Assembly (NCBI RefSeq): GCF_011045095.1 | Contig: NZ_JAALDL010000009.1 | Coordinates: 124,001 to 188,000 of the forward strand | Reading direction: 5' to 3' | Source: Grimontia sedimenti | GTDB taxonomy: Bacteria; Pseudomonadota; Gammaproteobacteria; Enterobacterales; Vibrionaceae | DNA length: 64,000 nt | Part shown: in pieces, positions 8,855 through 16,743 of the stretch | How positions within the stretch are numbered: the first letter of the stretch is position 1 | Layout of the letters: every line of letters begins with the position of its first letter | Translations under genes and position numbers: made by a program | The notes under the pieces: generated by a model | What the model saw: only the letters and a program-made list of their open reading frames with translations | Databases searched by the model: none | Told to the model about the DNA's origin: nothing

Positions 8855-10162
8855 TTAACGAATCTGGAGAATCGTCTGTTGCATCTGGTTACCCACTTCC
8901 AGCGAGCGTGAGTTCGCCTGGAAGTTGCGCTGTGCGGTAATCAAGTCCACCAGCTCTTGAGTCATGTCGATGTTTGACTGCTCGATAGTACCGCTTTTCA
9001 CTTTACCGAACGCGCCTTGCATCGCCTCACCCCACACGGCTTCACCAGATTGCTGGGTCACTTTCCACTGGGTATTACCCGCTTGAGAAAGACCTTGCTG
9101 GTTAGATACACGAACCATCGCCACTCGGCCCAGCGCAACGTTTTCGCCGTTACTGTAGGTCGCCATGATGGTACCTTTCGGATCGATATCCACTTTCGCC
9201 AGGTAACCCGTGGTTGCACCGTCTTCGGTGAACTTACGCATTTCAAACGGTGATGCGTACTGCGTTGGCTCTTCAAAGTTGATTGTCAGCGCCTGCGAAC
9301 CGTCAGCACCGTTCATTTCAAGGCCGGCACCGTTAGGGCCAAACTCAACTGTCTGGATTGGTGCGCCGCCATTAACCGAATCTACAGAGCCATCACTATT
9401 GAACTGAACAGAATGGCCCACCTGTCCGGTTGCACTGGTAAATTCACCAGCTGTCAGGCTAAGCGGCTTCTCACCGGTGGCATCTGTCGCTGTGTAGTAA
9501 ACGGCCCACTTGTTCGGTGTCACGTTATCTTTGACGTAGTAAGTGGTCAGTTTGTATGGCTGGCCCAGTGAGTCAAAGATCGTGGCTGATGTCGATTTGT
9601 TGTATGTGTCTGGGTCTTCAGGATTGAATAGCGCTGGATCTTTCTCTGCGCCACCTGCTGGCAGGTTCAAACCAATATCGACATTTTCAGATGCACGTGG
9701 CTGACCAAATTGATCTGGTACGTTCAGCGCTTTCGGCTCAAAAGAACCTACTTGCAATGTTTCATTATCAACGTTGTAGCCCAGCAGGAACTGACCCTCT
9801 GAGTTAACAATGTTGTTGTTTTTATCAAGGTGGAAAGCACCGTTACGGGTCAACACGTTGTTTTGCGTTGCCAGGTTGTCGTTAGCAACCGCGAAGTAAC
9901 CGTTACCACTGATACGAAGATCCAGTGGGTTATTGGTGTAGATACTGGAACCTTCATGGAACTGCTGCGCAACAATCGAGGTTTGCACACCGCTACCTGT
10001 GGTGGTCTTTGCGTTCGAGAAGATTGACGCAGAATAAACGTCACCAAACTCAGCACGCGACTCTTTAAAACCAAAAGTGTTGGCGTTCGCAATGTTATTA
10101 CTGGTGGTGTTCATGTCTTTTTGAGCTGCCGCCAGGCCACTCAGTGCGATATTTAAAGCCAT
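8855..10162 (-). CDS. flgE: Flagellar hook protein FlgE
   Basis: FlgE polymerises into the hook. The 435-residue protein starts with 'MALNIALSGLAAAQKDMNTT' and 'NNIANANTFGFKESRAEFGD', and ends with 'DMTQELVDLITAQRNFQANS' and 'SLEVGNQMQQTILQIR', the shared hook/rod terminal helices. The central region is the variable hook surface domain. It follows flgD with a 21-base gap and is the last gene before the flgF promoter. Confidence 0.97.
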   Translation of the reverse strand: MALNIALSGLAAAQKDMNTTSNNIANANTFGFKESRAEFGDVYSASIFSNAKTTTGSGVQTSIVAQQFHEGSSIYTNNPLDLRISGNGYFAVANDNLATQNNVLTRNGAFHLDKNNNIVNSEGQFLLGYNVDNETLQVGSFEPKALNVPDQFGQPRASENVDIGLNLPAGGAEKDPALFNPEDPDTYNKSTSATIFDSLGQPYKLTTYYVKDNVTPNKWAVYYTATDATGEKPLSLTAGEFTSATGQVGHSVQFNSDGSVDSVNGGAPIQTVEFGPNGAGLEMNGADGSQALTINFEEPTQYASPFEMRKFTEDGATTGYLAKVDIDPKGTIMATYSNGENVALGRVAMVRVSNQQGLSQAGNTQWKVTQQSGEAVWGEAMQGAFGKVKSGTIEQSNIDMTQELVDLITAQRNFQANSRSLEVGNQMQQTILQIR

Positions 10163-10183
10163 TGCTGGAACTCCTCTGTCCTT

Positions 10184-10939
10184 TTAGCTCTTGCTCACGT
10201 TGCCAAGGCTGGATGATTTACCTACTTCAAGCACTTCGGTGAGTTTGACCGGAGATGCGTAACCGGCGATGTTCAACATCACGTTACCGTCGCCATTCCC
10301 CAATAGAACACTGTTGACGTTCGCGTAGGTGGAAAGCTCAAGATCCTGAGACTTACCATCAATGTTGCCGCTTACGTTGACTTTGTAATTACCTTCCGGC
10401 AGTGGGTTGCCGGCATCGTCTTTGCCGTCCCACTCAACACGGTGATCCCCTGGAGACTTGGCACCCATGCTGAAGGTTCTCAGCAACTCGCCACGCTCGT
10501 TCTGGATTCGGACAATCACATCGTTCAGGGCCTGTGGCAGTTTCACCATGCCGGCAATGCCACCTTCCGCTGATTTGAAGCCTTCGTTACCTGGAACCAA
10601 CACATCCTGCCCGACCAGAGAGGAAGCTTGCAGCGCTTGACTGGACGTCATAGCGGCGTTCAAGGAACCGAATTGGTCGTTCATTTTGCCGATGCCGTCT
10701 ACGGTCGCGAATGATGCCATCTGTGCAATCATCTGCTCGTTATCAACAGGTTTGAACGGGTCCTGGTTTGCCAACTGCTTGGTCAGCAGTGACAAGAAAT
10801 CTTCTTGCTTAAGGTCGGTCTGGCCAGTGACTTTCTCGCCAGTATCACCACGCTCAGCACGTTGCTTTTCTTGCAGCGCTTTGAGCTGATCGATGTAGCT
10901 ACCGCCACCTGCTCCGCTTGCGCCGTCAATAGGATTCAT
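10184..10939 (-). CDS. flgD: Flagellar hook-cap scaffold protein FlgD
   Basis: FlgD caps the growing hook and is absent from the finished structure. The 251-residue product has the conserved N-terminal export and assembly region with 'DFLSLLTKQLANQDPFKPVD' and 'NEQMIAQMASFATVDGI', then a Tudor/FnIII-like domain with 'HRVEWDGKDDAGNPLPEGNY'. It sits between flgC and flgE. Confidence 0.96.
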   Translation of the reverse strand: MNPIDGASGAGGGSYIDQLKALQEKQRAERGDTGEKVTGQTDLKQEDFLSLLTKQLANQDPFKPVDNEQMIAQMASFATVDGIGKMNDQFGSLNAAMTSSQALQASSLVGQDVLVPGNEGFKSAEGGIAGMVKLPQALNDVIVRIQNERGELLRTFSMGAKSPGDHRVEWDGKDDAGNPLPEGNYKVNVSGNIDGKSQDLELSTYANVNSVLLGNGDGNVMLNIAGYASPVKLTEVLEVGKSSSLGNVSKS

Positions 10940-10956
10940 AGTGCCGTACTCCTACC

Positions 10957-11367
10957 TTATTTGCCCATTTGCAGTGTGCGCATCAGCATTTGTTTGCTCG
11001 CTTCTGCCACTTCTACGTTGGTTTGATAAGAACGGGATGCTGAAATCATGTTAGCCATCTCTTCCATCACGTTGACATTGGGCTTGTAAATATAGCCTTC
11101 CGCATTGGCCATGGGATGCTCAGGGTTATACTCTGCGCGCAGTGGCTTTTGGCTTTCAACAATGCCTGCAACACGAACCGGTACGCTGTCGCCTTGCTGG
11201 TATTTGTTTAGCTCTGCTGCAAAAACAGGGTGACGAGCTTTGTACGTCTCCGCCGCTGAACTGCTAACAGAGTTAGCATTTGCCAAGTTACTCGAAGTGG
11301 TGTTGAGTCGAACGGATTCTGCACTCATAGCAGAACCTGTGACATTGAATACGTTAAACAGACTCAT
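10957..11367 (-). CDS. flgC: Flagellar proximal rod protein FlgC
   Basis: FlgC is a proximal rod subunit. The 136-residue protein shows 'RLNTTSSNLANANSVSSSAA' near residue 20, the 'HPMANAEGYIYKPNVNVMEE' segment typical of FlgC and the terminal helix 'MANMISASRSYQTNVEVAEA'. It starts 3 bases after the flgB stop. Confidence 0.97.
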   Translation of the reverse strand: MSLFNVFNVTGSAMSAESVRLNTTSSNLANANSVSSSAAETYKARHPVFAAELNKYQQGDSVPVRVAGIVESQKPLRAEYNPEHPMANAEGYIYKPNVNVMEEMANMISASRSYQTNVEVAEASKQMLMRTLQMGK

Positions 11368-11370
11368 ACA

Positions 11371-11766
11371 TTATTGCCCCTTCAGTGCCTTGGACATGTT
11401 TTTGAACTTGGACCCAAGGAAATCCAATGACGCTTGATACTCAAGGGCATTTTGCATGAACAGGTTACGTTCTACCTGCGCATCAACGGTGTTGCCGTCG
11501 CCGGTATCAGGCTGATTTGGAATGCGGTACATTTTCTGGCCGTTGACCTGAGAGGTGGCAGGGATATGCCGCTCGTTGGTACGACTCAGGCCAAATTTTG
11601 CCCCAGAGGTTGCCGCTTGCAGCGCACGTTCGAAGTCAACATCCTGCGCTTTGTAGCCCGGCGTATTGGCATTTGCCAGGTTGCTCGACAGGGTTTCTGC
11701 CCTTTGAGCACGCACACCCACAGTGTGTTGATGAACACCCAGCGCTTTGTCGAATGATATCGCCAT
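11371..11766 (-). CDS. flgB: Flagellar proximal rod protein FlgB
   Basis: FlgB is a proximal rod subunit. The 131-residue product has 'RAETLSSNLANANTPGYKAQ' near residue 20, and a conserved centre 'NGQKMYRIPNQPDTGDGNTV' followed by the helix 'RNLFMQNALEYQASLDFLGS'. It is the first gene of the flgBCDE unit, with a sigma-54 site about 35 bases upstream and a GGAGG-type ribosome site. Confidence 0.97.
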   Translation of the reverse strand: MAISFDKALGVHQHTVGVRAQRAETLSSNLANANTPGYKAQDVDFERALQAATSGAKFGLSRTNERHIPATSQVNGQKMYRIPNQPDTGDGNTVDAQVERNLFMQNALEYQASLDFLGSKFKNMSKALKGQ

Positions 11767-11800
11767 ACGGCACCTCCAAAAATCTTCTACCGGATATTTT

Positions 11801-11815
11801 GCAAGTAAGATGCCA
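11801..11815 (-). promoter_or_regulatory. Sigma-54 promoter for flgBCDE
   Basis: The minus strand reads TGGCATCTTACTTGC, one base off the TGGCAC-N5-TTGC consensus, with exact spacing. It lies about 35 bases upstream of the flgB start, which suits a class III flagellar operon. Confidence 0.75.
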
Positions 11816-11916
11816 ACTTTGAAATCTCATTCACCAAAGGTGTTAGCATCTATAAAATCATGGACTTAGTGTTATCCGGCTATTTGTTAAGCGGCAACGC
11901 GCTTTTCAATAGATAC

Positions 11917-11946
11917 AAAAAAAGCGGCAACTTCCGTGCCGCTTTT
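11917..11946 (-). terminator. Intrinsic terminator after cheR
   Basis: A 10-bp stem AAAAGCGGCA/TGCCGCTTTT (11920-11929 with 11937-11946) is followed on the minus strand by a run of T. It ends the cheV-cheR unit about 20 bases after the cheR stop and separates it from flgB. Confidence 0.85.
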
Positions 11947-11964
11947 CCGAGACGTAGGCAACAC

Positions 11965-12792
11965 CTACTTTAATTTATAGATGATACCGGGGTTACAACG
12001 GATCATATCAAACCTGTCTGTCAGTCCAGTCAGGGATTCTGATGCCCCCAGCAGCAGATAACCGCCAGGGTTCAGGCTGCCCGCCATCTGGTTCAATACT
12101 TTGGATTTCATGTCAGGTGAGAAGTAAATCAACACGTTACGACAAAAAATAATGTCAAACTTGCCCAGCATACCATAGCTTTCCATCAAGTTTTGTGGCT
12201 TGAAGGTCACCATGCGTTTGAGTGTCTCTTTCACCTTCATTCGCCCTTCGCCGGCATCTTCAAAGAACTGGCGTTTGCGTTCCGGTGACAGGCCTCGGCT
12301 CAATGCCAGGTTGTCGTAAATACCAGTGCGGCAATTTTCGAGCATGGTGGAAGAAATATCTGTCGCTGTGATGGCTACATTTCCCAACATACCCGGCTTC
12401 TTTTGCTGCACTTCCTGAATGGTCATGGCAATCGAATACGGTTCTTGTCCGGATGAACTTGCCGCTGACCAAATTTTGATTGGCCTTTTGCTCTCTGCCA
12501 CTTCTGGCAAGAGACGGTTGGCGAGCACTTCAAACGGGTAGGAATCCCTGAACCACAAGGTTTCGTTTGTGGTCATGGCATCAATGGCTGAGACAGCCAG
12601 ATCGCGGTTACGGTTTGTAAGAACAAGCTGAAACAGTTCAGTCATTGAAGCAAGCTTGTATCGCGTCAGCAAAGGGCTGAGTCGACTTCTGACAAGATAT
12701 TGCTTGCTGTCACCTAGAACAATTCCACATTTGCTTTCGAGGTACTTACAAAAATCACGATACTCTTGTTCTGTTATCGCTATATTCGTCAT
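11965..12792 (-). CDS. cheR: Chemotaxis protein methyltransferase CheR
   Basis: CheR methylates glutamates on chemoreceptors using S-adenosylmethionine. The 275-residue protein has an N-terminal helical domain (about 1-75) and a methyltransferase domain with 'IKIWSAASSSGQEPYSIAMT' (SAM-binding loop), 'NVAITATDISSTMLENCRTG' and 'FDIIFCRNVLIYFSPDMKSK'. It starts 3 bases after the cheV stop. A cheV-cheR pair beside flgB is the normal Vibrio arrangement. Confidence 0.96.
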   Translation of the reverse strand: MTNIAITEQEYRDFCKYLESKCGIVLGDSKQYLVRSRLSPLLTRYKLASMTELFQLVLTNRNRDLAVSAIDAMTTNETLWFRDSYPFEVLANRLLPEVAESKRPIKIWSAASSSGQEPYSIAMTIQEVQQKKPGMLGNVAITATDISSTMLENCRTGIYDNLALSRGLSPERKRQFFEDAGEGRMKVKETLKRMVTFKPQNLMESYGMLGKFDIIFCRNVLIYFSPDMKSKVLNQMAGSLNPGGYLLLGASESLTGLTDRFDMIRCNPGIIYKLK

Positions 12793-12795
12793 GGA

Positions 12796-13734
12796 TTAGT
12801 TTTCTTGACCTTTACCATTCACCGCGTTCATTACGGCTTCGCCGAGTTCATCTGGGTCAAACTTCGGAATGAATGCATCTGCACCAACTCGCTGGACCAT
12901 CGCTTCGTTGAAAACACCGCTGAGCGACGAGTGCAATACTACATGAAGATCTTTGAGGTTAGGATCTTTTTTGATTTCAGTCGTTAAGGTGTAACCATCC
13001 ATCTCTGGCATTTCGATATCAGAGATGACAAGTGCGAGATCATTGATGGTGCCTTCCGCCGCCATGCCCTGCAATTTATCCAGAGCATCTCGTCCATCAT
13101 GCGCCAAAACAACGTTATAGCCAATGGTTTCTACCGCACGCTTCACCTGACGGCGAGCCACACTTGAATCGTCAGCTACCAATACGGTAGTAGGAGCTGT
13201 TCCGCCTTCCTCAAACACAGGTTTGTTCGCCAGCACTTCTTCACTGATGTCTTCGTTCACTGGCGAGATCTGATTCAGAATTTTTTCTACGTCAAGAATC
13301 TCAACCAGCTCACCTTCGATTTCAGTCACCGCGGTCAGATAGTTAGAACTGCCAGTACCTTCTGGTGGTGGCAAAATCGACTCCCAGTGCATATTCACAA
13401 TACGCTCTACTGAACCCACCAAGAATCCCTGCGTTGAACGGTTGAACTCTGAAATGATGATAAAGCGGTTTTCTGGGTCTGTGATCGGCATGCCGCCTGT
13501 TGCCAGACTCATGTCGATGACTGAAATGGTTTGTCCGCGGATGTGCGCCACACCTTTAACCAGCGGATGTAAGTTTGGCATGGAAGTCAGCTTCGGGCAC
13601 TGGAGTACTTCCTTTACTTTAAAAACGTTGATGCCGTAACGCTGCTTACGCATCAAACGAAAGGTCAACAGCTCTAAGCGGTTTTGTCCGACCAGTTGCG
13701 TACGCTGATTGACCGTATCAAGAATCCCCGACAT
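12796..13734 (-). CDS. cheV: Chemotaxis coupling protein CheV (CheW-REC fusion)
   Basis: CheV couples receptors to CheA and adds a phosphorylatable receiver. The 312-residue product has a CheW-like domain (about 15-165, with 'FKVKEVLQCPKLTSMPNLHP' and 'VAHIRGQTISVIDMSLATGG') and a C-terminal response-regulator domain (about 180-305) with the acidic pair 'VLVADDSSVARR', the phospho-acceptor Asp in 'VISDIEMPEMDG' and 'VLHSSLSG'. It heads a cheV-cheR operon divergent from flgA. Confidence 0.96.
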   Translation of the reverse strand: MSGILDTVNQRTQLVGQNRLELLTFRLMRKQRYGINVFKVKEVLQCPKLTSMPNLHPLVKGVAHIRGQTISVIDMSLATGGMPITDPENRFIIISEFNRSTQGFLVGSVERIVNMHWESILPPPEGTGSSNYLTAVTEIEGELVEILDVEKILNQISPVNEDISEEVLANKPVFEEGGTAPTTVLVADDSSVARRQVKRAVETIGYNVVLAHDGRDALDKLQGMAAEGTINDLALVISDIEMPEMDGYTLTTEIKKDPNLKDLHVVLHSSLSGVFNEAMVQRVGADAFIPKFDPDELGEAVMNAVNGKGQEN

Positions 13735-13805
13735 AAGATAAACTCCATATTGCCCTGTTTTTGTTATCGTATTGCAGCAAACATCTTCGTTTTCACCCGC
13801 ATTCT

Positions 13806-13820
13806 TGGCATGCGAATTGA
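13806..13820 (+). promoter_or_regulatory. Possible sigma-54 promoter for flgA
   Basis: TGGCATGCGAATTGA matches TGGCAC-N5-TTGC at all but two bases, with correct spacing, about 47 bases upstream of the flgA ATG. The invariant GG is present but the -12 GC is GA, so the call is moderate. Confidence 0.5.
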
Positions 13821-13866
13821 AGGAATCGCTGCATCTAAATTCACCATACTAACCAATATGTGACAT

Positions 13867-14565
13867 ATGTGTTATCAACGATTAGTCTGGCTCTTTATCG
13901 GCACGTTTCTCTATAGCTTTAGCTCAATTATAGCCGCTGCACCATTAAGTCAACTCGATGCAGTAAAAGAAGCAGCAGAAGCGCATGTAGAATCTCTGAT
14001 CACTGCCCCCGAATATGGAAAGCTTGAAGTTCAGGCAAGCAATCTGGACAGTCGCCTACAGCTGTCCCACTGCCCTTCGCCATTAAAGGCAGATGTTCCT
14101 GGCAGGCAATCTCTCAATAAGAGTGTCACTGTGATGGTGAGCTGTGAAGAAGATGGCTGGCAAGTGTATGTGCCCGTGCAAATTAAACTACTCACGCCCG
14201 TCGTCGTCGCTCGTCGCCCCCTAGATAGAGGAGTGACGATTTCTCACGATGACTTGATTGTGCAGCTGGTCGATGCGCGCTTTCAACGCGGACAAACTTA
14301 CACCGATGGCGCTACGATTGTCGGCTCCCGTATCAAACGCGTGGTGGGTATTGGCGAGCCCATCAATGGCAATGATATCTGTATGGTCTGCCGTAATGAC
14401 GAAGTGATTATTACTGCGTCCGGTAGTGGACTGAATATTATTGCAAAAGGGACAGCATTAAGTGACGGTGCTCTCGGTGAGCAAATTAAAGTCCGTAACA
14501 GCAAATCCAATCGGATAGTCGATGGTACAATTACCGCAGTCGGTCAGGTAATTGTAAAATTCTAA
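13867..14565 (+). CDS. flgA: Flagellar P-ring assembly chaperone FlgA
   Basis: FlgA is a periplasmic chaperone for P-ring assembly. The 232-residue precursor has a signal peptide (residues 1-25, ending 'SSIIAAAP'), a variable N-terminal part, and a C-terminal SAF domain with 'VVVARRPLDRGVTISHDDLI' and 'GEPINGNDICMVCRNDEVII'. It is divergent from cheV and followed by flgM and flgN. Confidence 0.95.
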   Translation: MCYQRLVWLFIGTFLYSFSSIIAAAPLSQLDAVKEAAEAHVESLITAPEYGKLEVQASNLDSRLQLSHCPSPLKADVPGRQSLNKSVTVMVSCEEDGWQVYVPVQIKLLTPVVVARRPLDRGVTISHDDLIVQLVDARFQRGQTYTDGATIVGSRIKRVVGIGEPINGNDICMVCRNDEVIITASGSGLNIIAKGTALSDGALGEQIKVRNSKSNRIVDGTITAVGQVIVKF

Positions 14566-14583
14566 CTAAATGCAATTAAGTGC

Positions 14584-14610
14584 TAAAGTTCATAGTAATG
14601 CGGCCGATAC
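14584..14610 (+). promoter_or_regulatory. FliA (sigma-28) promoter for flgMN
   Basis: TAAA at 14584-14587, a 15-base spacer and GCCGATAC at 14603-14610 match the TAAA-N15-GCCGATAA consensus at all but the last base. It lies 40 bases upstream of flgM, so the anti-sigma factor is probably transcribed by the sigma factor it inhibits, as known in enterobacteria and vibrios. Confidence 0.85.
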
Positions 14611-14650
14611 TGTGAGCAACAGAAGGTTCGGACAGATATAAGGCTTTATT

Positions 14651-14968
14651 ATGGCAAGTATCGATCACCTGCGTTCTGGTCAGCCATTGAGCACGAACAG
14701 AAGCAACCAAAGCAAGACGCAAAGCACTGCCGCCGAAAACGGTTCTGCGGGCGAAGTGCGCAATCATCGCGGGGATGCATTCTCTATGAGCGACGAAAGT
14801 CGTGCGATTGGCGCCCTTAACCAGCAGATGGCTAGCGAAACACATTTTGACAGCGCAAAGGTAGCAGCGATCAAAGCAGCTATTGCAAACGGTTCATACA
14901 AAGTGGATGCAGACCGACTGGCTGCAAACATCATGAAGCACGAAGATGATCTTCGTGGAATGAAGTAA
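14651..14968 (+). CDS. flgM: Anti-sigma-28 factor FlgM
   Basis: FlgM binds FliA and is exported once the hook is complete, releasing late gene expression. The 105-residue protein is low in structure at its N-terminus and has the conserved C-terminal sigma-binding helices 'AKVAAIKAAIANGSYKVDAD' and 'RLAANIMKHEDDL'. The FliA promoter upstream and flgN downstream (6-base gap) support the call. Confidence 0.95.
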   Translation: MASIDHLRSGQPLSTNRSNQSKTQSTAAENGSAGEVRNHRGDAFSMSDESRAIGALNQQMASETHFDSAKVAAIKAAIANGSYKVDADRLAANIMKHEDDLRGMK

Positions 14969-14974
14969 GCCTGC

Positions 14975-15403
14975 ATGTCTGAAGCACTCTCTTTCGAGCA
15001 ACTTCTTCAGGCACAGGCTGAAAATGTTGACGCGCTGCTTGAAGTCATGGAAAAAGAAACCTCGGCAATCGCCTCAAGAAAGGCAGCTGACATTGACGCC
15101 TGCGCGAAACAAAAGCTCACTCTGATCCAAAACATCCAGTTAAGAGATGCCCAATTAGCAAAATGTCCCGAGCTCCAGTCACCTGCTAAAGAACATCTTG
15201 CGGCTATCTCACATATCAAAGCATCTCTAGAAAAATGTCATCAGACGAATGAGGCCAATGGTGTTGCGCTTCAACGTGCACAACTCAGCATGCACAAGCT
15301 TCGCAACCTGTTCCAAGAAGCGGCAGGTAAGAGTGAAATGACTTATGACAGCGAAGGCCAGGCATCAGGCAGCCGAACACTGGGCACCAATGTAAAAGCC
15401 TGA
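14975..15403 (+). CDS. flgN: Flagellar export chaperone FlgN
   Basis: FlgN is the cytoplasmic export chaperone for FlgK and FlgL. The 142-residue product is almost wholly helical, with heptad-like spacing, 'FEQLLQAQAENVDALLEVME' at the start and a basic/hydrophobic end region 'ALQRAQLSMHKLRNLFQEAA'. Sequence conservation is weak in this family, so the call relies on size, helical make-up and the flgM-flgN linkage. An intrinsic terminator follows. Confidence 0.88.
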   Translation: MSEALSFEQLLQAQAENVDALLEVMEKETSAIASRKAADIDACAKQKLTLIQNIQLRDAQLAKCPELQSPAKEHLAAISHIKASLEKCHQTNEANGVALQRAQLSMHKLRNLFQEAAGKSEMTYDSEGQASGSRTLGTNVKA

Positions 15404-15420
15404 CCCACGTATGAATTCAA

Positions 15421-15452
15421 AAAGAAAGCCGCTCATTTGAGCGGCTTTCTTA
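15421..15452. terminator. Bidirectional terminator between flgN and flgP
   Basis: A 12-bp stem AGAAAGCCGCTC/GAGCGGCTTTCT (15423-15434 with 15439-15450) lies between the converging flgN and flgP genes with A-rich and T-rich flanks. Confidence 0.75.
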
Positions 15453-15465
15453 CATTTATCTGGAA

Positions 15466-15900
15466 TTAGAAAATGATCGCGTCATCTCTTGGCACGTGGT
15501 GAGACTCACCATACTCAGACATTTTCTTCATCTTACGCAGGTTCAGTTGTAACTCAGTCACGTAGCTGTCACCCACTTTGTAACTAGCAATCACTTCCGC
15601 CGCACGGATAATGCCATCTGAAGCACCATGGGTTCTGTCCTGTCCCAATTGCTGATCCTCCACCTGGGTCAAACCACTCACGCGAATGCCGTACACTTGC
15701 TCAGACAACTCTTTGTAAGCTTCGAGCTTCGACGCTCTCATAGCACGGAACTGTTTTTCTTCTTCCGTTTCGCCGCGTTGCGTGCTGATAGATGCCGTAC
15801 CTACCGCTGTCAATATGTCATCTGAGCGAATAGTGGTGATAGGTTGGCACGCGGTCAACATCAATAGCATTGCCAGGGTTAGCCAAGTTTTCATATTCAC
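15466..15900 (-). CDS. flgP: Flagellar outer-membrane lipoprotein FlgP
   Basis: FlgP is an outer-membrane lipoprotein needed for motility and stability of the Vibrio sheathed flagellum; with FlgO and FlgT it belongs to the basal disk/H-ring set. The 144-residue precursor has a lipoprotein signal with lipobox 'LTAC' (Cys18) and an LPP20-type domain containing 'GETEEEKQFRAMRASKLEAY' and 'ELSEQVYGIRVSG'. It starts 7 bases after the flgO stop. Confidence 0.92.
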   Translation of the reverse strand: MNMKTWLTLAMLLMLTACQPITTIRSDDILTAVGTASISTQRGETEEEKQFRAMRASKLEAYKELSEQVYGIRVSGLTQVEDQQLGQDRTHGASDGIIRAAEVIASYKVGDSYVTELQLNLRKMKKMSEYGESHHVPRDDAIIF

Positions 15901-15907
15901 TCCAGAA

Positions 15908-16543
15908 TTACGGTTTCAAAATAATGGTGTCAGTAGGATGCTTACGCTGATCGCCACGGATGATCACGCCATCTTCAATGCGAACTTTACGCAAGGTATC
16001 GATGTCGCGGCCAATTCTGTCCGCTGGCAGGAAGCCTTGTGCCGATGCGACCACGACACGAGAGCGCATACCAACGATGCGGGCATTAACCAGCACACCG
16101 CCACCTTGGCGTAGCATGGTGCCAGTCAGTACGTAATCGATTTGCTGCTCTGGGTGTAACTCTTTCCAATCACGGCTTAGTGAAAAATCGCCGTCTTTGG
16201 TTACCCTGATGGTACCGGTATTTTTGAAGTCAATGACGGTAAAGCCGCGTCGCTGCATCTGGTAAATCATGCCTTCAGTCACGGAGTTCCCCAGCCAGTT
16301 GGTTTCATCCATCTCTTCAACATCGACAAAAGACACAATCGCCATCGGCGTTCTGGCTGTGAGGTAGTTGTTGGTTTCCAGCAACTCTTCCGCCAAACCG
16401 TCCATAAAGTAATCCAATGTGTGCCTTGGGGTTTGCTGCAACAGGAACTGGCTCCCCGAATACGGTTCTTTACCGTTATAAATCGGGTTATAGGCGCAAG
16501 ATACGGTTGCTAGACTGATTAATATCACTATCCAGTTTTTCAT
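15908..16543 (-). CDS. flgO: Flagellar assembly outer-membrane lipoprotein FlgO
   Basis: FlgO is an outer-membrane protein of the vibrio flagellar base. I start at the ATG at 16543 (211 residues), because it begins a lipoprotein signal 'MKNWIVILISLATVSCAYNP' (Cys16); the open frame continues 24 codons upstream without a signal or clear ribosome site. The body carries the FlgO domain, with 'DYFMDGLAEELLETNNYLTA' and 'PEQQIDYVLTGTMLRQGGGV'. First gene of flgO-flgP, divergent from flgT. Confidence 0.92.
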   Translation of the reverse strand: MKNWIVILISLATVSCAYNPIYNGKEPYSGSQFLLQQTPRHTLDYFMDGLAEELLETNNYLTARTPMAIVSFVDVEEMDETNWLGNSVTEGMIYQMQRRGFTVIDFKNTGTIRVTKDGDFSLSRDWKELHPEQQIDYVLTGTMLRQGGGVLVNARIVGMRSRVVVASAQGFLPADRIGRDIDTLRKVRIEDGVIIRGDQRKHPTDTIILKP

Positions 16544-16645
16544 TGTCGTCTGGCTCCGGACACGATTTAGGACTGACCTGTTACGCCTAGGGCAAAAGCC
16601 CAGTCCACTGTTCATCCCTATTTCGGGAACATTATTTGCATTGAG

Positions 16646-16660
16646 TGGCTATATTCTCGC
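16646..16660 (+). promoter_or_regulatory. Possible sigma-54 promoter for flgT
   Basis: TGGCTATATTCTCGC keeps the invariant GG and GC with correct spacing but deviates at other positions from TGGCAC-N5-TTGC. It lies about 84 bases upstream of flgT. Weak match, supported mainly by position. Confidence 0.3.
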
Positions 16661-16743
16661 TTTATTGGCTAACCACCTTGCCGCTTTTTCAGCGATGTTA
16701 TCTGGTCTAGCAATTTTTATACCTACTATTGGAAAACAAGGTT

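Noticed and set aside
16560-16600. Sigma-54 promoter for flgO
   Set aside because: The best candidate, TGG...TTTTGC on the minus strand, has a spacing one base too long.
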